Assembly: GCA_902702965.1 (NCBI GenBank)
Contig: CACRXP010000394.1
Coordinates: 517,520 to 581,519, forward strand
DNA: 64,000 nt
Source: Spirometra erinaceieuropaei
Lineage: Eukaryota > Platyhelminthes > Cestoda > Diphyllobothriidea > Diphyllobothriidae
Direction: 5' to 3'
In this document: positions 1 to 36,339 of the stretch, piece by piece
How the letters are laid out: each line of letters opens with the position of its first letter
Position numbering within the stretch: the first letter of the stretch is position 1
Position numbers and translations under genes: made by a program
The notes under the pieces: generated by a model
Told to the model about the DNA's origin: nothing
The model's database searches: none
What the model saw: the letters and a program-made list of their open reading frames with translations, nothing else

Positions 1-2335
1 ACTCCACAAATTCCTTGAAATAGAATCCTTGCCAAAAAGAAGAGACATTTTATCGTCTAATTTTTTGCTTCAAGCCAGAGTGAGCGATGAGTATGATCAG
101 ATAGCGTACGCAAAGTCAAACAGCACTGGAACATGCAGCGAAATATCGCTGGTTCTAACATGTCACGGTCGCGTAGTCTCCGCAGTCGCTAACACCAATA
201 AACATTGTCTTGACTTACGAAAGAACTTTCCTGTATGAGGTAAACATATCTTTGCCCGTCTAGTTTTTTGTCCACATGCACTAGTATTTTATCCACCGTT
301 CGTTAGTTGTTTCGCTCTGCTTTCATTGAGTCACGCGTTGAGAGAATTTTGTGCTTTCGGCAAACATTCGAAACAGCCCATTACTTATTACTTTACGCGG
401 GTACTCAGATTATGCATGAAAGTTTATTTATGAGATTTTGGAGGTAAAGGAAAACGGGCGACTCATTTGCTGCAACCCATCTAAAGTGTAATTCCACTTT
501 GTGTTTTCATAGAGCCAGAGACTCACAAATGGAGTGCTGGAGCGTCTGTTCTCAAAAGTACTAGCCAGGATTCAAATCTCAGGTCTCTCCTGGCTTTGGA
601 CTTTACACCCCTCAATCCCACTTAACCCTTTTTATTTGTATCCTAGTATGCTTTGAGAAGTGCACTAATAGATATGCCTAAACAGTTCTCTAAACCACTT
701 TGGTATCAGTGGTACATGATGCAATTATGGAAAGTTGAGAAACTCAGAAGTGAAGAAATTTGTTCAGTACTACTTCGAAGCTAATATGTATCACGCAATG
801 GAACGCAAAGAAACCAAATGGGATTTTCGACTCCTGGATTTAGCATTCAACTGGAGAACGCAGAAGAACTCAGAATTTAACCAATATACTAAATGATGAT
901 TTGGAGGACAATCCCAATCTAGCTTACATTGAAAGATTTGCAACACCCAAATGATTTGAATGAGATCAGACACCCTTCATTTGCTTTAATTGCAATATAT
1001 ACCGGAGCTCTAGCAGTTTTTCTGACTGAGCGACAGTCGAGGTAACAGCGCCAGAAAATTAACTCGTGGATTACCGTAACAACAGCTAAGTTATAAGTGG
1101 ATACTTGACGATTTTTTCGTCGTCTACGTTTACTTCGTCATTTTCTTAAATTCAGCCTAAAAACGTTTATATCGGGTCTGGAAGAGTCGGGTGCAGTATA
1201 CTTCTAGATTTACTTGGACTGACTGAAGCTGCTTGCAGACAGATGATCCTTTTGAAATCCATTTTGGAGGAAGGGGCAATATACATAAACAAGAGTAGAG
1301 CGTTGTTAGCCAAAGAGCCAGTGTCATACTTACTAGCCCCATTTTCCTAGACCATCATAGTGTCTGTAGCTTATCGCATATTAACTAAGGTATTTTAATG
1401 CAGGACATTTCGACGCTTCATTTTCAAACAACTTTGCAGATGCGAAAGAGCCTAGTACTCAGCTGAGGGTTAATCGGTTACAACAAATCTCGAGTTAGCT
1501 GGATTTAATGGTTCAACTCAAGATTCGTACATCCCCGTGTATTAATAAAGTGTGGCCCCAAGTGCGTGTGGGCTATTAAGTCCGAATTAAAGGAAAGGAC
1601 AACACATCGTTTAAAGCAGACCTCCTAAAATTTTGCACGGGAAATTCTAACAGGTTATCAGAACTATAATAAAGGCGCTAAAAAGGCATACAAAAGCAGG
1701 TACAAACGACAGAAAATGTATGTTGTTGTGATTAATCAGGGCGTGCGCTTCGAATTTCGGTCACATTATGTGCCAGAAATCGCACAGGGTCCGTTTGACG
1801 TGATGTTTACCGTCGAAAAACGGAAAGAAACGCATCAAAAACGGTGTTGAGTTGAGAGGGCGAAGTAAGTAATAAATGTATGTCAGAATAAATGAGTGAC
1901 CCAAAACTTTCTGTTGTCCTGTTTCCGACCATAGAAGAACACGAACATCAGGCAGTTGAACAGTGCATGAGTGATACAGGTGTAAAAAAGGCGAAGGGTA
2001 TTTGATGTGAAGTATGAAAGGTGGAAAATTCATTCATTCTCTTACAACCTTGAACCGCCAACCCTCTAAGCAGCAATTAATTGAAGGCCCGACAGTCTGA
2101 AGAGGCTTCGGCGGCATCGGGAGCGACGATTTAGGAAGCATGGATTGATCTTAAGCGTATATTTGTACAGAAGAGCTAGAAAGCCATTTTGGAAAGTGAA
2201 TAATCTGACGTTGTTGAAGTTTGGCGGCTTGATTTTGCCCGCGTCCCTCCAGTTACCTCTGCCAATTTTTGTTTGGTCTTGCGTGCAACTTTGAGGGCGC
2301 CAGAAGTGAATGTCCTTAAGGGATTGGGTGTGACA
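1..2335. other. no recognisable gene
   Basis: Only short open frames without recognisable motifs. It is either upstream of the U2SURP gene or, if exon 1 is elsewhere, part of its 5' region. Confidence 0.6.
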
Positions 2336-27434
<25,099 letters not shown>

Positions 27435-30400
27435 TGTCTACAAGGGACCCTTTGCTGCCGTTGTTGCCTCTCGGTTTACTGCGCGGCCAAGCCCTGTCCC
27501 ATGGACCGTCAATTTTACTCTTATTTCGCACTCCTTATGCGTGAGCAACTCGAGCTCGACGCCCCTTGTAAATAGGCCTTTCCTAATCCCTCCCCGTCCC
27601 ACAATCCGCACACACCGGAATCGCGTGCGCCAGCCCATGTTTGATACTCCTGCCCATAGACCGTCTGAAAATTCCTTCACGTGCGGGCGTTAGAGGCGCA
27701 CCCCACCCCCCCTTGACCAGTACCCACAGTCTGGTCTGATCCTCCCTCTGTCCCTGATGACGTTTGGGTCGTTTTGCCAAACTGCGAGAGGGGACTGTCT
27801 TTTTCTATTGCTTGTTGCATTTCTTTCCTCCAAAAACCACTAGTTTGTCTCCCGTGGTACAACAACAACAACTGGTGCTCATTTGTTCGTCTGGATTTGT
27901 GACAGTCACCGAGCCCACACTGCCGATCTAGTGCCAGTGCATACTACGCCTATCGTCCATCTCTATTATTAGGCCCTTTGGCTGTCCTACCCCGTGTGAT
28001 TCCCACCGCTCATCAACTGCCCACCATAAAGGTGGGTAGACACGGACACCCGCTCCATGGCCATCACCGGTCGTCAATGCGCCAGATGTTAAATGAAATG
28101 GATGTCAGAAAACAGTGTGTCTCATCAAACAATATGCATGAGATAAGCAGAGCTAAAAGAGGCAAAAACCAATGAACAATGCAGTCCTTTCAACTCAGTA
28201 ATCTTATCAATTCCAACCATCGTCAAACGGTAGCAGGAGCTTAGAATTTTAAGTGAGAAAGGGCAAAAACTGGGACCCGACGTCACAATGCAAGGCATGC
28301 TTGGAAGGACGGGGTGTTGGTGTTCTACGGTTGGGCAAAGTAAACTGACAGAACGCTTGGGGAAGGGCACAACCATGGACGAAACGCATCTCGGTTGCAG
28401 CATCGTCTTGACCGAGCAACAATACCCTCGGAAGCGCAATACTGCAAATCACCCACCGAGCGTCACCACCGCCTTAGGAACGATTACCGGTCCAGGCGGC
28501 TGTAGCTACGCAAGCTACCCCACAATTGACAGGCGTCGGTGTATGGACCATAATTTGTTACACACTCCCACAAAAAGGATTTTAAGTCAACTTAGATTTT
28601 TCGGCACCTCAGTTTGACATGAATTTCGCGATATACCGGTCCAAAGACTGGTGGTAGTCCGGTTCGTTTGCTCATTATCGACGATTGCGCAAATACCTCA
28701 CTTCGTGGTGTAGGTAAAGTTTTGCGTGATGACGTCGGACCGAGATCTGAGCTCGCTGAACAATATTGGGACTGTCTTCAGTTGAAATTTCTTGATGGTA
28801 TTTGGCTTCCGGTCCATGCGGCACTGCAGCGTAACATTCTCCAGCACTACCACAAGTAATCTGATGCAAAGAATGCAGTCGCAGATGGCCCTCGGTACCT
28901 ACTGACTCGATTCCTACCACGAATGGCTTGGCTAACCTTAAGGTATACTCCGCCCTTACTATTGTGGCCGAGATTGGGGGTGTATGAGTGTAATAGCGGG
29001 GGACTGGATGTCACCGCCTAGTGCGAAGCGAAGGTGCGACCGCCTAAAACAACAAACTAAATCGCCACTGGATACGCGCAGGCCGTTAGCCAGCCAGTCT
29101 GTGCCGTATCGTCGGATGACCCGGATGCCTTTTGGTTATGCGGCGGCCCGATTAGTGGCTGGCCAAACATTCGGGATTTGTCCACTGGGGGACGGAAGGT
29201 TATTGCGTGCGAAACAGCCAATTCGCGACCACCAGGTCTAGGGTGCTCTAGAGCCGTTAGAAGTCGGGTAATGGGGGTTCTTGCGATTCCGGCATCACGC
29301 TTCCGTGGCTGTCAGAATCAAAGGAATCCCTCGGCTCTCCTCGTTTACCTCCACCCATCAGCGCGTAACAGTGAGCCAGTTTCCTCTGTTTACAATGAAG
29401 TGTGTTTAAATCATGTTCACAACTTCAACGCCGTCTTAGACCATTCGAGGGCCACTGCATCTCAGTTACACGGTTGAAGTGAACAGCTTGGAAAGACAGA
29501 GAGCATATGGTACATCACAGGCCTCCCTTGGCTGATTGTCCCTGGGCTTAGCTAATGTTTCCTAGAAGAGAAGATAGGACGGACGGGCTTTTCGACGGTG
29601 ACGAGCAGGCATTTGGTTCCCTTGCTTGAGGGAGAATCGCTTTAGTGGACCATCGTTTCCTCGCATGGATTAGTCGTGGGCCATGTATCCGGAATACTTA
29701 GATGAAGAGTTGGGGGCGAGGGATGGTCCCAACGCAAAACCGAAAAGGGGAAGCTAGTTAACGGAGTTTGAATGGCTGAGATTGGGGTGGGTTTTAATCC
29801 TGGGGTGTTTGTAGAGGCCCTATTTAATTTGGCCGCTGAATATCACGATAGTCGTGTATAGAACGGATAGTCGGCCAACTCTGGTTAGTCCTTAGATGCG
29901 GCAAGTTTTATTCACATTTGCAGGAGTTTCATTTGCTCTCCCACCCACAGACCTCGGCGCACGCACTGAAAAATTTTGCACTTAAGCTTCGCCCTGTCTG
30001 TGCGCAGGGCGAATGTAAAGTTCATTAGTATTTTCACAAAGCGTACGTCCCAGTAGTCCCGAGCGCGATTGAATTGCTGTTCGCACACATCCTCGGGCGC
30101 TCGATGTGCGGATTTTCCAGGTTAAGTGGGATTTAGAAGTGTCAAAGGACCAGAAATTTTAAGTGATCTAGTACTTATAAGTAGCCGAATGATTTGAGCC
30201 AAGAAACAGTTTAATGACGTACCAGAACATGGGTAGTTCCATGTGCAGTTCCATTCGTTCCAAAAACGATTTAAGAACGCCTTTTAATTCTTCAAAGAAC
30301 ACTGAATTCACCCCATTGCTTCGCTATAGAAATAGGAATGTTTGCGGAGACCTGTATATGAACGAACCGGCTGATTTAACTACTTCAGCCCTCCGCGACA

Positions 30401-30490
30401 CAGTCGTTAAGTCATCAAGGCTTGTTGCGAGCGGAGCGATATCTTCAGTGCACTTTATCTCAGTCAACCGCCGCCCGACTGAAAATTCAA
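27435..30490. other. U2SURP 3' flank, no further gene recognised
   Basis: The first few hundred bases may be 3' untranslated sequence, but no AATAAA was found close to the stop. A perfect 9-bp hairpin (TTCGCCCTG/CAGGGCGAA) lies at 29988-30013. Otherwise nothing was identified. Confidence 0.5.
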
Positions 30491-30496
30491 TAGAAT

Positions 30497-30590
30497 AGCA
30501 TTATTGACAAAGACAAGGAAGACTGGAATGGCCATTTCTGGCTTATTAGCCATCGTCAGCCAGTCATACCCAACCACGAAGTGTGGAAGT
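30497..30590 (-). mobile_element. SINE fragment (core only)
   Basis: Shares the core seen at 61630 and 36000 (GACAAAGACAAGG, GACTGGAATGGCCATTTCTG, TTAGCC.TCGTCAGCCAG). No tRNA-like head is present. The orientation follows the full copy at 61.5-61.8 kb. Confidence 0.7.
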
Positions 30591-30970
30591 GTCCTCATAC
30601 GTAGCCTTTATTAACTTAGTTGTAATATAGGCGTTTCTCGAAAATGTGACTTTTGTCGAAAATTATTTATTTTTATCTCAGTAAATAATATTTTCTTAAC
30701 CAAACTTTGCTTTATTTCTTTGGCACATCGTTTATTTTCCGCTATCAGACTTTGGGAGCCGTAGTGTTTACCGATTTTGCGTTAAAGGCGTTAACCTGTG
30801 TTAATTCGTGACATTTCATGAGTTAGCACAGGTACTGTACCATGTAGTTCAACAATCTGCCCCAGAAACTCATGACGGACGCACTTGAACGCTGCGAAAA
30901 AATTTACAAGGCAGGCTGGCCTTAGTGCTGGATGTTATGACGCCATCAGAGTGGATGAGAACAAGGCGAA

Positions 30971-31060
30971 GAAGGAGACACGATCGCCGAAACTAGAGCG
31001 TTATTAGCCTGACGTTTCTGATTCTCACTCAAATCCATCGTCAGAGACAATACGAGATAA
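30971..31060 (-). mobile_element. PLE 3' terminal fragment
   Basis: Carries, on the minus strand, the hammerhead motif followed by the common tail ending GTGTCTCCTTC (30983-30971). The endonuclease coding part was not found to the right, so only the terminus or a strongly diverged copy remains. Confidence 0.7.
31007..31048 (-). ncRNA. small hammerhead ribozyme-like motif with intact core (PLE)
   Basis: Minus strand: stem I GTCT (31048-31045) pairs with AGGC (31010-31007) using one G-U. The core CTGACGA (31044-31038) matches CUGANGA. Stem II GGATTT/GAATCA has five pairs and one mismatch around a 6-nt loop. GAAAC plus GTC (31018-31011) forms the ACGT palindrome in place of stem III. Core nucleotides are all intact. 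Confidence 0.72.
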
Positions 31061-31097
31061 GGTTAGTGGGTCGCATAGGGTGCGGCGGTATTAGCAA

Positions 31098-31260
31098 GAT
31101 GTAGTGGCTATGCCATTGCATGCCTATTAAAATTGGCAGCTTCCGAGTACATCGCAGAAAGTCGCATGTGGTGCGATAATGGTCTGAGTGTCCAGGTGTT
31201 GTAGCATGTAGTTGCTATGCGCCTGCGTGCCTGTCAAAATGTCGGCTACCGCATTCATTG
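31098..31260. repeat. imperfect tandem duplication
   Basis: A segment of about 50-75 nt starting GTAGT(G/T)GCTATG at 31102 recurs about 107 nt later at 31209 with many substitutions. No function is evident. Confidence 0.5.
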
Positions 31261-31749
31261 CAGGTGGTTGCCACAATCGAGTTACTAACGCAGGAACTTC
31301 ATTTTCCGCTGGGGTGCTTGGACAGTCGGGCTCGTCGAAAATGGCACCAGGAACAGTAATCATTTGCGCGCTCTCCACATGGCTAACTACTTTGTTTAGG
31401 CAAAGTCTCCGAGCAGAACATGCAGCGCAAGCAGTCTGGGTCTGGCTCTGACGTAGCTGTCACAGCAGGCTCTCAGACACGACTCAATGCACACAACACG
31501 CGCGCCCCCTGGCCTCGTCAATGGTCACAGCCACCAGGAGCGACAGCAACACCTGGTTACGAAGACAATAATTTCCTCATTCCGCTGTCGTACATTTTAC
31601 CCTACTGACCTCGACCTTACCCCATAATCGCGAGGCTCAACACCCGCACACTTACATGAACAGCACAGACCAGAAGCAAAGTGGGAAAACGCAAGGAGTC
31701 GCGACTGTGATTAAAGACTGCTATTAAAACCTCCGTGCGCCGTCAAAAA

Positions 31750-32350
31750 AACGTAATTATGAACGGTAACCGAGGCGAAGCGCAGAACCAGACATAGAAT
31801 AATCCATGCTGGACGCGAATTGAGGATTCCGAGTTCGAATCCCGGCTATCTTCTTTTTGACCCGGCCTGTGAAACCGTGGCTCCGCCTGCTGTGTCTGCC
31901 TTCGCGGTTACTTGCAAGCTGACGCTCGTGCAGTCTGATGCGGCGACGTTTGCCCTTTTTATCCAATCTACCTCACAGCGCAATTTTGACGTGTTATGCT
32001 GTAGTCTACTGTTGATCGTTCTGTCACTGGCGTGCGACACGGGTAGGTGGGCTGGTTGGCCTTGTAGAGCCCTGCGCCTGCACCTACCTCCATTCGTCTT
32101 GTTGCCGGAGCGAGAGGGAGGAGAGAGAGAGCGCTGTAGATGTTGTGCATGTCTGACTCCCTGTAAACCACTTTACGCACAAGTCCCGGGTGCTGCGCCC
32201 ATTCTGTGGAGCGCGTGGTGGGCGCCGTCACTTGTCGAGTTCGGACTGCCGATCGTCGCCACGCCCAATATATTCAACAAAGCAAGAGTTGGGAGTGCGC
32301 CTCACCTAATTGGGAGGCATGTCAACCCCCGGTATCGAGCCTAAACTGAC
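31750..32350. repeat. dispersed repeat with tRNA-like B box, diverged
   Basis: Contains GAGTTCGAATCCCGGC (31829-31844) and a downstream segment with a GAGAGAGAGAG run and GCACAAGTC that recurs, diverged, near 40.8 and 51.8 kb. Boundaries are uncertain and no coding signal is convincing. Confidence 0.4.
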
Positions 32351-33199
32351 AACTTGTGTTCGTGCACACGCATTCGCAACTGTCAGTCGGTTTCTGTGAC
32401 ATAGTTCGTATTTCCGTAGCTGCATTGAAGTCGGTAGTCGTCAATGGACTTCTTCTAATTAAGGACGGGGTTTTTCGGTAACGCTGTCCATAGGCGGAGT
32501 GTTGAGTGAGGTCCACGTCTTATGGGGCACTTCTTCACATTTGACGTCGATGAAGACGTTGACCGAATTGACGATAACACACCAAGGCACGAGCAAGAAC
32601 CCTAGATGTTTACCGACCATTCAGTTAACCGTCGCAAAAATTTATCTGCGCCTCACACAGCCCCGTAAACCTCTTTGAAGACAGACCTTCAAGGCGTGAG
32701 ATGATTGGGACTACGAATCATCGCCATGCACAACGGTGACGCCAGCCACACAGAGCGCAACGCAACGGAGATTCGTTTCACGCCCACAGTTGGCACTGGG
32801 AGCCTGTGCGTCATACAACGAAATATGTTCCGATGTCTACTTAGTCTCTGTAAGTTTGTAACCGAAAGCGTTGCCTTCAAGGTCAGAACGCAAGTATACC
32901 CCCCCCCGCCCCCGTTAAATGCCTCCACTTCCTTAGATCCAACTAGTCCTTTAGAGTTAACGTACGATTAAGCACACTCTTTTTCAGTAAGATCTGAGCA
33001 GTACATCAACACGAATGCAACCTTGGCGTTTGTGGATCTAGCATTTTCCAACCAATATTGCACCAGCACTTATTCCTGAAGTGTGATATTCTTAGCTTTT
33101 ACCTAGACTTAGCAGTTTGATAATATATTATTCACTTGTTTTAGTTATTTTGTGAGAATGTATAACTGACCTTGGACGGTTCAGACTTAGTAGATTCTG

Positions 33200-33395
33200 C
33201 GGAAACGGCGATATGGATAAAGACAAAAGAGGCTAAGATGGACATTTCTGGCCGTCGTCACCCAGCAGCACCCAACCCGGGCCGGTGGCTCAGTGGTAGA
33301 ATGTTGGGCTACTTAACGCTCAGTGCCGGAAGAGCTCGGGTTCGACTCCCAGGTGTTCCAGACCTGAGGTTAGGTATTGCTGACCGGTGATAACT
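33200..33395 (+). mobile_element. tRNA-derived SINE copy
   Basis: A SINE core (GGATAAAGACAAAAGAGG.., GGACATTTCTGGCCGTCGTC) runs into a tRNA-like unit at 33280-33360 with A box TGGCTCAGTGG and B box GGTTCGACTCC, separated by a long variable region as in class II tRNAs. The combination of boxes suggests a former RNA polymerase III promoter. Confidence 0.65.
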
Positions 33396-33399
33396 GATA

Positions 33400-35150
33400 A
33401 TTCAGGAATGGCCATCCAAATCTCGCTTTGCTTCGCGGACATCCCTTCTCTGCGTACATTAACGTTCGTTATGCGACGGCCAACGAGAGCTCTAAATTGA
33501 GTGCTAAAGCACAACGGAACGAATATATCCCGTAACTCGATGAGTTTGTGTTCTTATGGGTACTAATTGCTTAAATAACCTCCAGGAGAAAATTTATGAA
33601 GCCAGTATTCATTATATTTTTACTCGACTTCCCTAACGTCGCCAAGCAATGATAGCCTGTGCTAGTGAACTACAACGCCTATTCCTTTCCCGTGATAACC
33701 CGAGTTGTCTTCAATTTTGGAGTCGTCAAACATTCCTCCTCTTATCAGAGGACTAGACAGTTGGAATATGTATGTGTCATAGCAGATTGCGAGGATAAAC
33801 GAAACTCGCTCCGTCAGTCATCCTCGTCTGGTCGTGATTTTTTCCTGACTGCGTGTGGTCTCTTACTCGCATAGTCTACTTTAACTTTGGAAAGTATTGA
33901 CCGTTCGAAATATTATAATATATATCTAGGCCTGGTGCAAACGATGTGGAGTAATGCGGACCCAAAGAGGAGCAGTGAGCGAAATAAGGGAAAAAAGGGT
34001 GATTATTTGAGCGCTGGCTCCACTGTAGCGGGCTACGCTGCATAACACTCCGAACCTAATCTGACCTCCTCGTCCGGCCGGTCTTATTCATTTTTCGTGA
34101 GCCGAACGGTAGTCTTTTGGAGTTAAATGTAGGCCTGAAATAATCGTTCATATACTGATGTCCACTGAGGAGTTTAAAAACCAAGTGAGTTAATAAATCA
34201 GCACTGCGCTCCTCGCTGGAGTGTAATTTAACTACATCGTTGCCGGCAACTGAATGCGACTAATTTTCAGCAGATGTGGCGGCGATCGCGTAGGTGTTGG
34301 TCGGCAGCCTTCCGGTGGGAATCATTGAACGCTTTATTACCTGGAAAAATTCTTCATATCCTCACAAATTATGGCTTAATATCCGAACGCTGTTTGCCTG
34401 GTTGTCCAGATTTGCTTCCAGACCGGTCTAGACTGGACGGAAACAGTTGTAACCGGTCGTCCCTCGTGACACCGAATGACAACTGTCTTTCGTGTCAACC
34501 GCTCACGAAAATCCCGACAGACGCTGAACACAAATGTTGATCCATTGAAGTATGGTTGTTAAGTGCGAAGAACTATGTCTTCTGCCCTCGGGCTCATTCA
34601 TTCTAACTGGACTTGACATTTTAAGCCACGTATAAATGGTCTAAAGAATGTTCATTCCAAGTAATGTGAACTACTTATCACTGTACATAGAGGACCTGTG
34701 TGCGTTTTTTTTTAAAAAATTTTCTCCTAACCTGCATATCTGTTTTACTGTAAGATATGACGTGTCAGAAAATAAGGCAAAAATATCCTACAAGCCAATG
34801 GTCGTAGTCATAATCTAATTCTTCCGAACAATGAGCATCTGAATCATCTCACGGAGTATCGCACATCCCATTAATGAATTTTATTTTTCTAATTAGTGTT
34901 TTTGTCTAGGTGGGATAACTGGACCAATAATTATACAGACCGAGGAAGTGTTCTAACCGCCGTCTCTAGGTTGCTGTGTCACACTTCTCGGAGACTGCTT
35001 GGTTCCGCAGTTAAAGCTTTCTGTTTTGCCATTTTACGCAGTTATCCGGGCAGTGCAAGGCACTTACATCCGCTCTAATCCCAGCAACTGTGTTTTTGTT
35101 TTTGTTCAACTTCAGCTGTCGTGATACTATCCAATCCGGAGTCCTTTTAG
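33400..35150. other. no recognisable gene
   Basis: No conserved motif, RNA gene or clear repeat was recognised in this stretch. Confidence 0.5.
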
Positions 35151-35179
35151 ATGACCGTGCAGCGGCGACTGATCAGTAC

Positions 35180-35310
35180 TGTGAAAGGAAGACTGGCGTA
35201 ACTGGAGTGGCCATTTCTGGGAAATTAGTCTGAACACGAGGCGTTGGCTTTAGTGGTAGGGCGCCTAACCTGATAGTTTGACTGTCGCAGGCGCAGAATA
35301 GCGGGCCAAG
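35180..35310 (+). mobile_element. SINE fragment, decayed
   Basis: GACTGG.GTAACTGGAGTGGCC resembles the SINE core with an indel, followed by a tRNA-like A box (TTGGCTTTAGTGG, about 35246). The rest of the tRNA-like head is eroded. Confidence 0.5.
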
Positions 35311-35319
35311 GGGTGAGGG

Positions 35320-35750
35320 TGACTTGCGCGGGAATTAGTTTATAGTCATGGTAGCAAACTTGCACAGCATCTGCTGCACTCTCTCCTCCCTCGCTCATCT
35401 GAGCTCGGCGGGAATACAGGATTTGGAGGGCCGTAGCCGGGCTCGGGCCTGGCGACTGTCAAAGCTAAGCGACACTTCAACACGGGCCAAATATGACCTG
35501 GTCCTCACAAAGTGTACCAAATTTTCACAAAACAGGGGCGAGTGCCTCAGAGAGTACACTGAGAAGGATCGAATGAGCTCGACTCCTAGTCCTCCAGCCA
35601 GTCAACCCACATACACAGTGCTGACCACGAACATTGTGTTATCCCGTCAGTTGGCAGCCTCTCAGGCCACAACTTTTAACGACTTGTTAGAGGCCCAACT
35701 GCGGTTGAATTGTAATGAAGAGTGAGTCATGCACCGTGTCTGCCGCGTAC
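35320..35750 (+). repeat. dispersed repeat, copy 1
   Basis: The stretch beginning TGACTTGCGCGGGAATTAGT aligns with 58438 (TGACTTGCGTGTGAATTAGT) and 51362, each followed by GC.GCATCTGC and a CACTCTCTC-type tract. The repeat is unclassified; its long open frame (35348-35725) has no recognised domain. Confidence 0.55.
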
Positions 35751-35867
35751 CCCATAGGTTGGAGGGCGCAGGAGGTGAGCTGCGCACGGTGACCAAACGG
35801 CCCGTCTAGGTGTGCCCCACGCCCTGAGGGTCCAAGCCTGCTGACCAGCTGGCGTTGCCATTGGACA

Positions 35868-36332
35868 CCATGGTAGAGAGGCGCTAACCGATCATTTCGA
35901 CGCAACTCACTCGTCCCGTTGTGCCTTACGGGCTCTCTCGATCCCAACCTGCAGCCGTACAGCGGCGCATGATAGAGGCAACATGCTATTACCGGCAAAG
36001 ACAAAGGAAACTAGAATGGCCATTGCTGGCTTATTAGTCGTCGTCAGCCAGTCATCCCCAACCCCGAGGTGTGGAAGACCTGGGGTTCGATCCCGCGACC
36101 TGCTAGTTAGAAGTCCAACGCCTCTATCCCCTGAGCCACGGGCTCATTGTCTTATCGATTGCGATCGAGAATACACAATGGTGGAAAGGCGCTCTCCGAT
36201 CATCTCTACGGAACTCACTCATCTCGTTTTGCCTAACGGGCTCTTTTAGGAGCCCAACCAGCAGCCGCACAACGGCGCATGATATATGCAGAATGGTATT
36301 GCCGACAAACGTAAGAGAGACTGGAACATTGG
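35868..36332 (-). mobile_element. tandem SINE array (one full unit plus partial second unit)
   Basis: The block GAACTCACTC..GCCTTACGGGCTCTC..CAGCCG.ACAGCGGCGCATGA occurs at 35900-35970 and again at 36205-36280, with the SINE core and a minus-strand tRNA-like head (36147-36071) between. The head has a TCT anticodon-like loop (CTTCTAA), pointing to a tRNA-Arg origin, and B box GGGATCGAACCCC. The same order occurs at 61.5-61.9 kb. Confidence 0.75.
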
Positions 36333-36339
36333 ACACCAT

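Noticed and set aside
31820..32344. 174-codon plus-strand open frame
   Set aside because: Starts at a tRNA-like B box and runs through a dispersed repeat; composition, not conservation, explains it.
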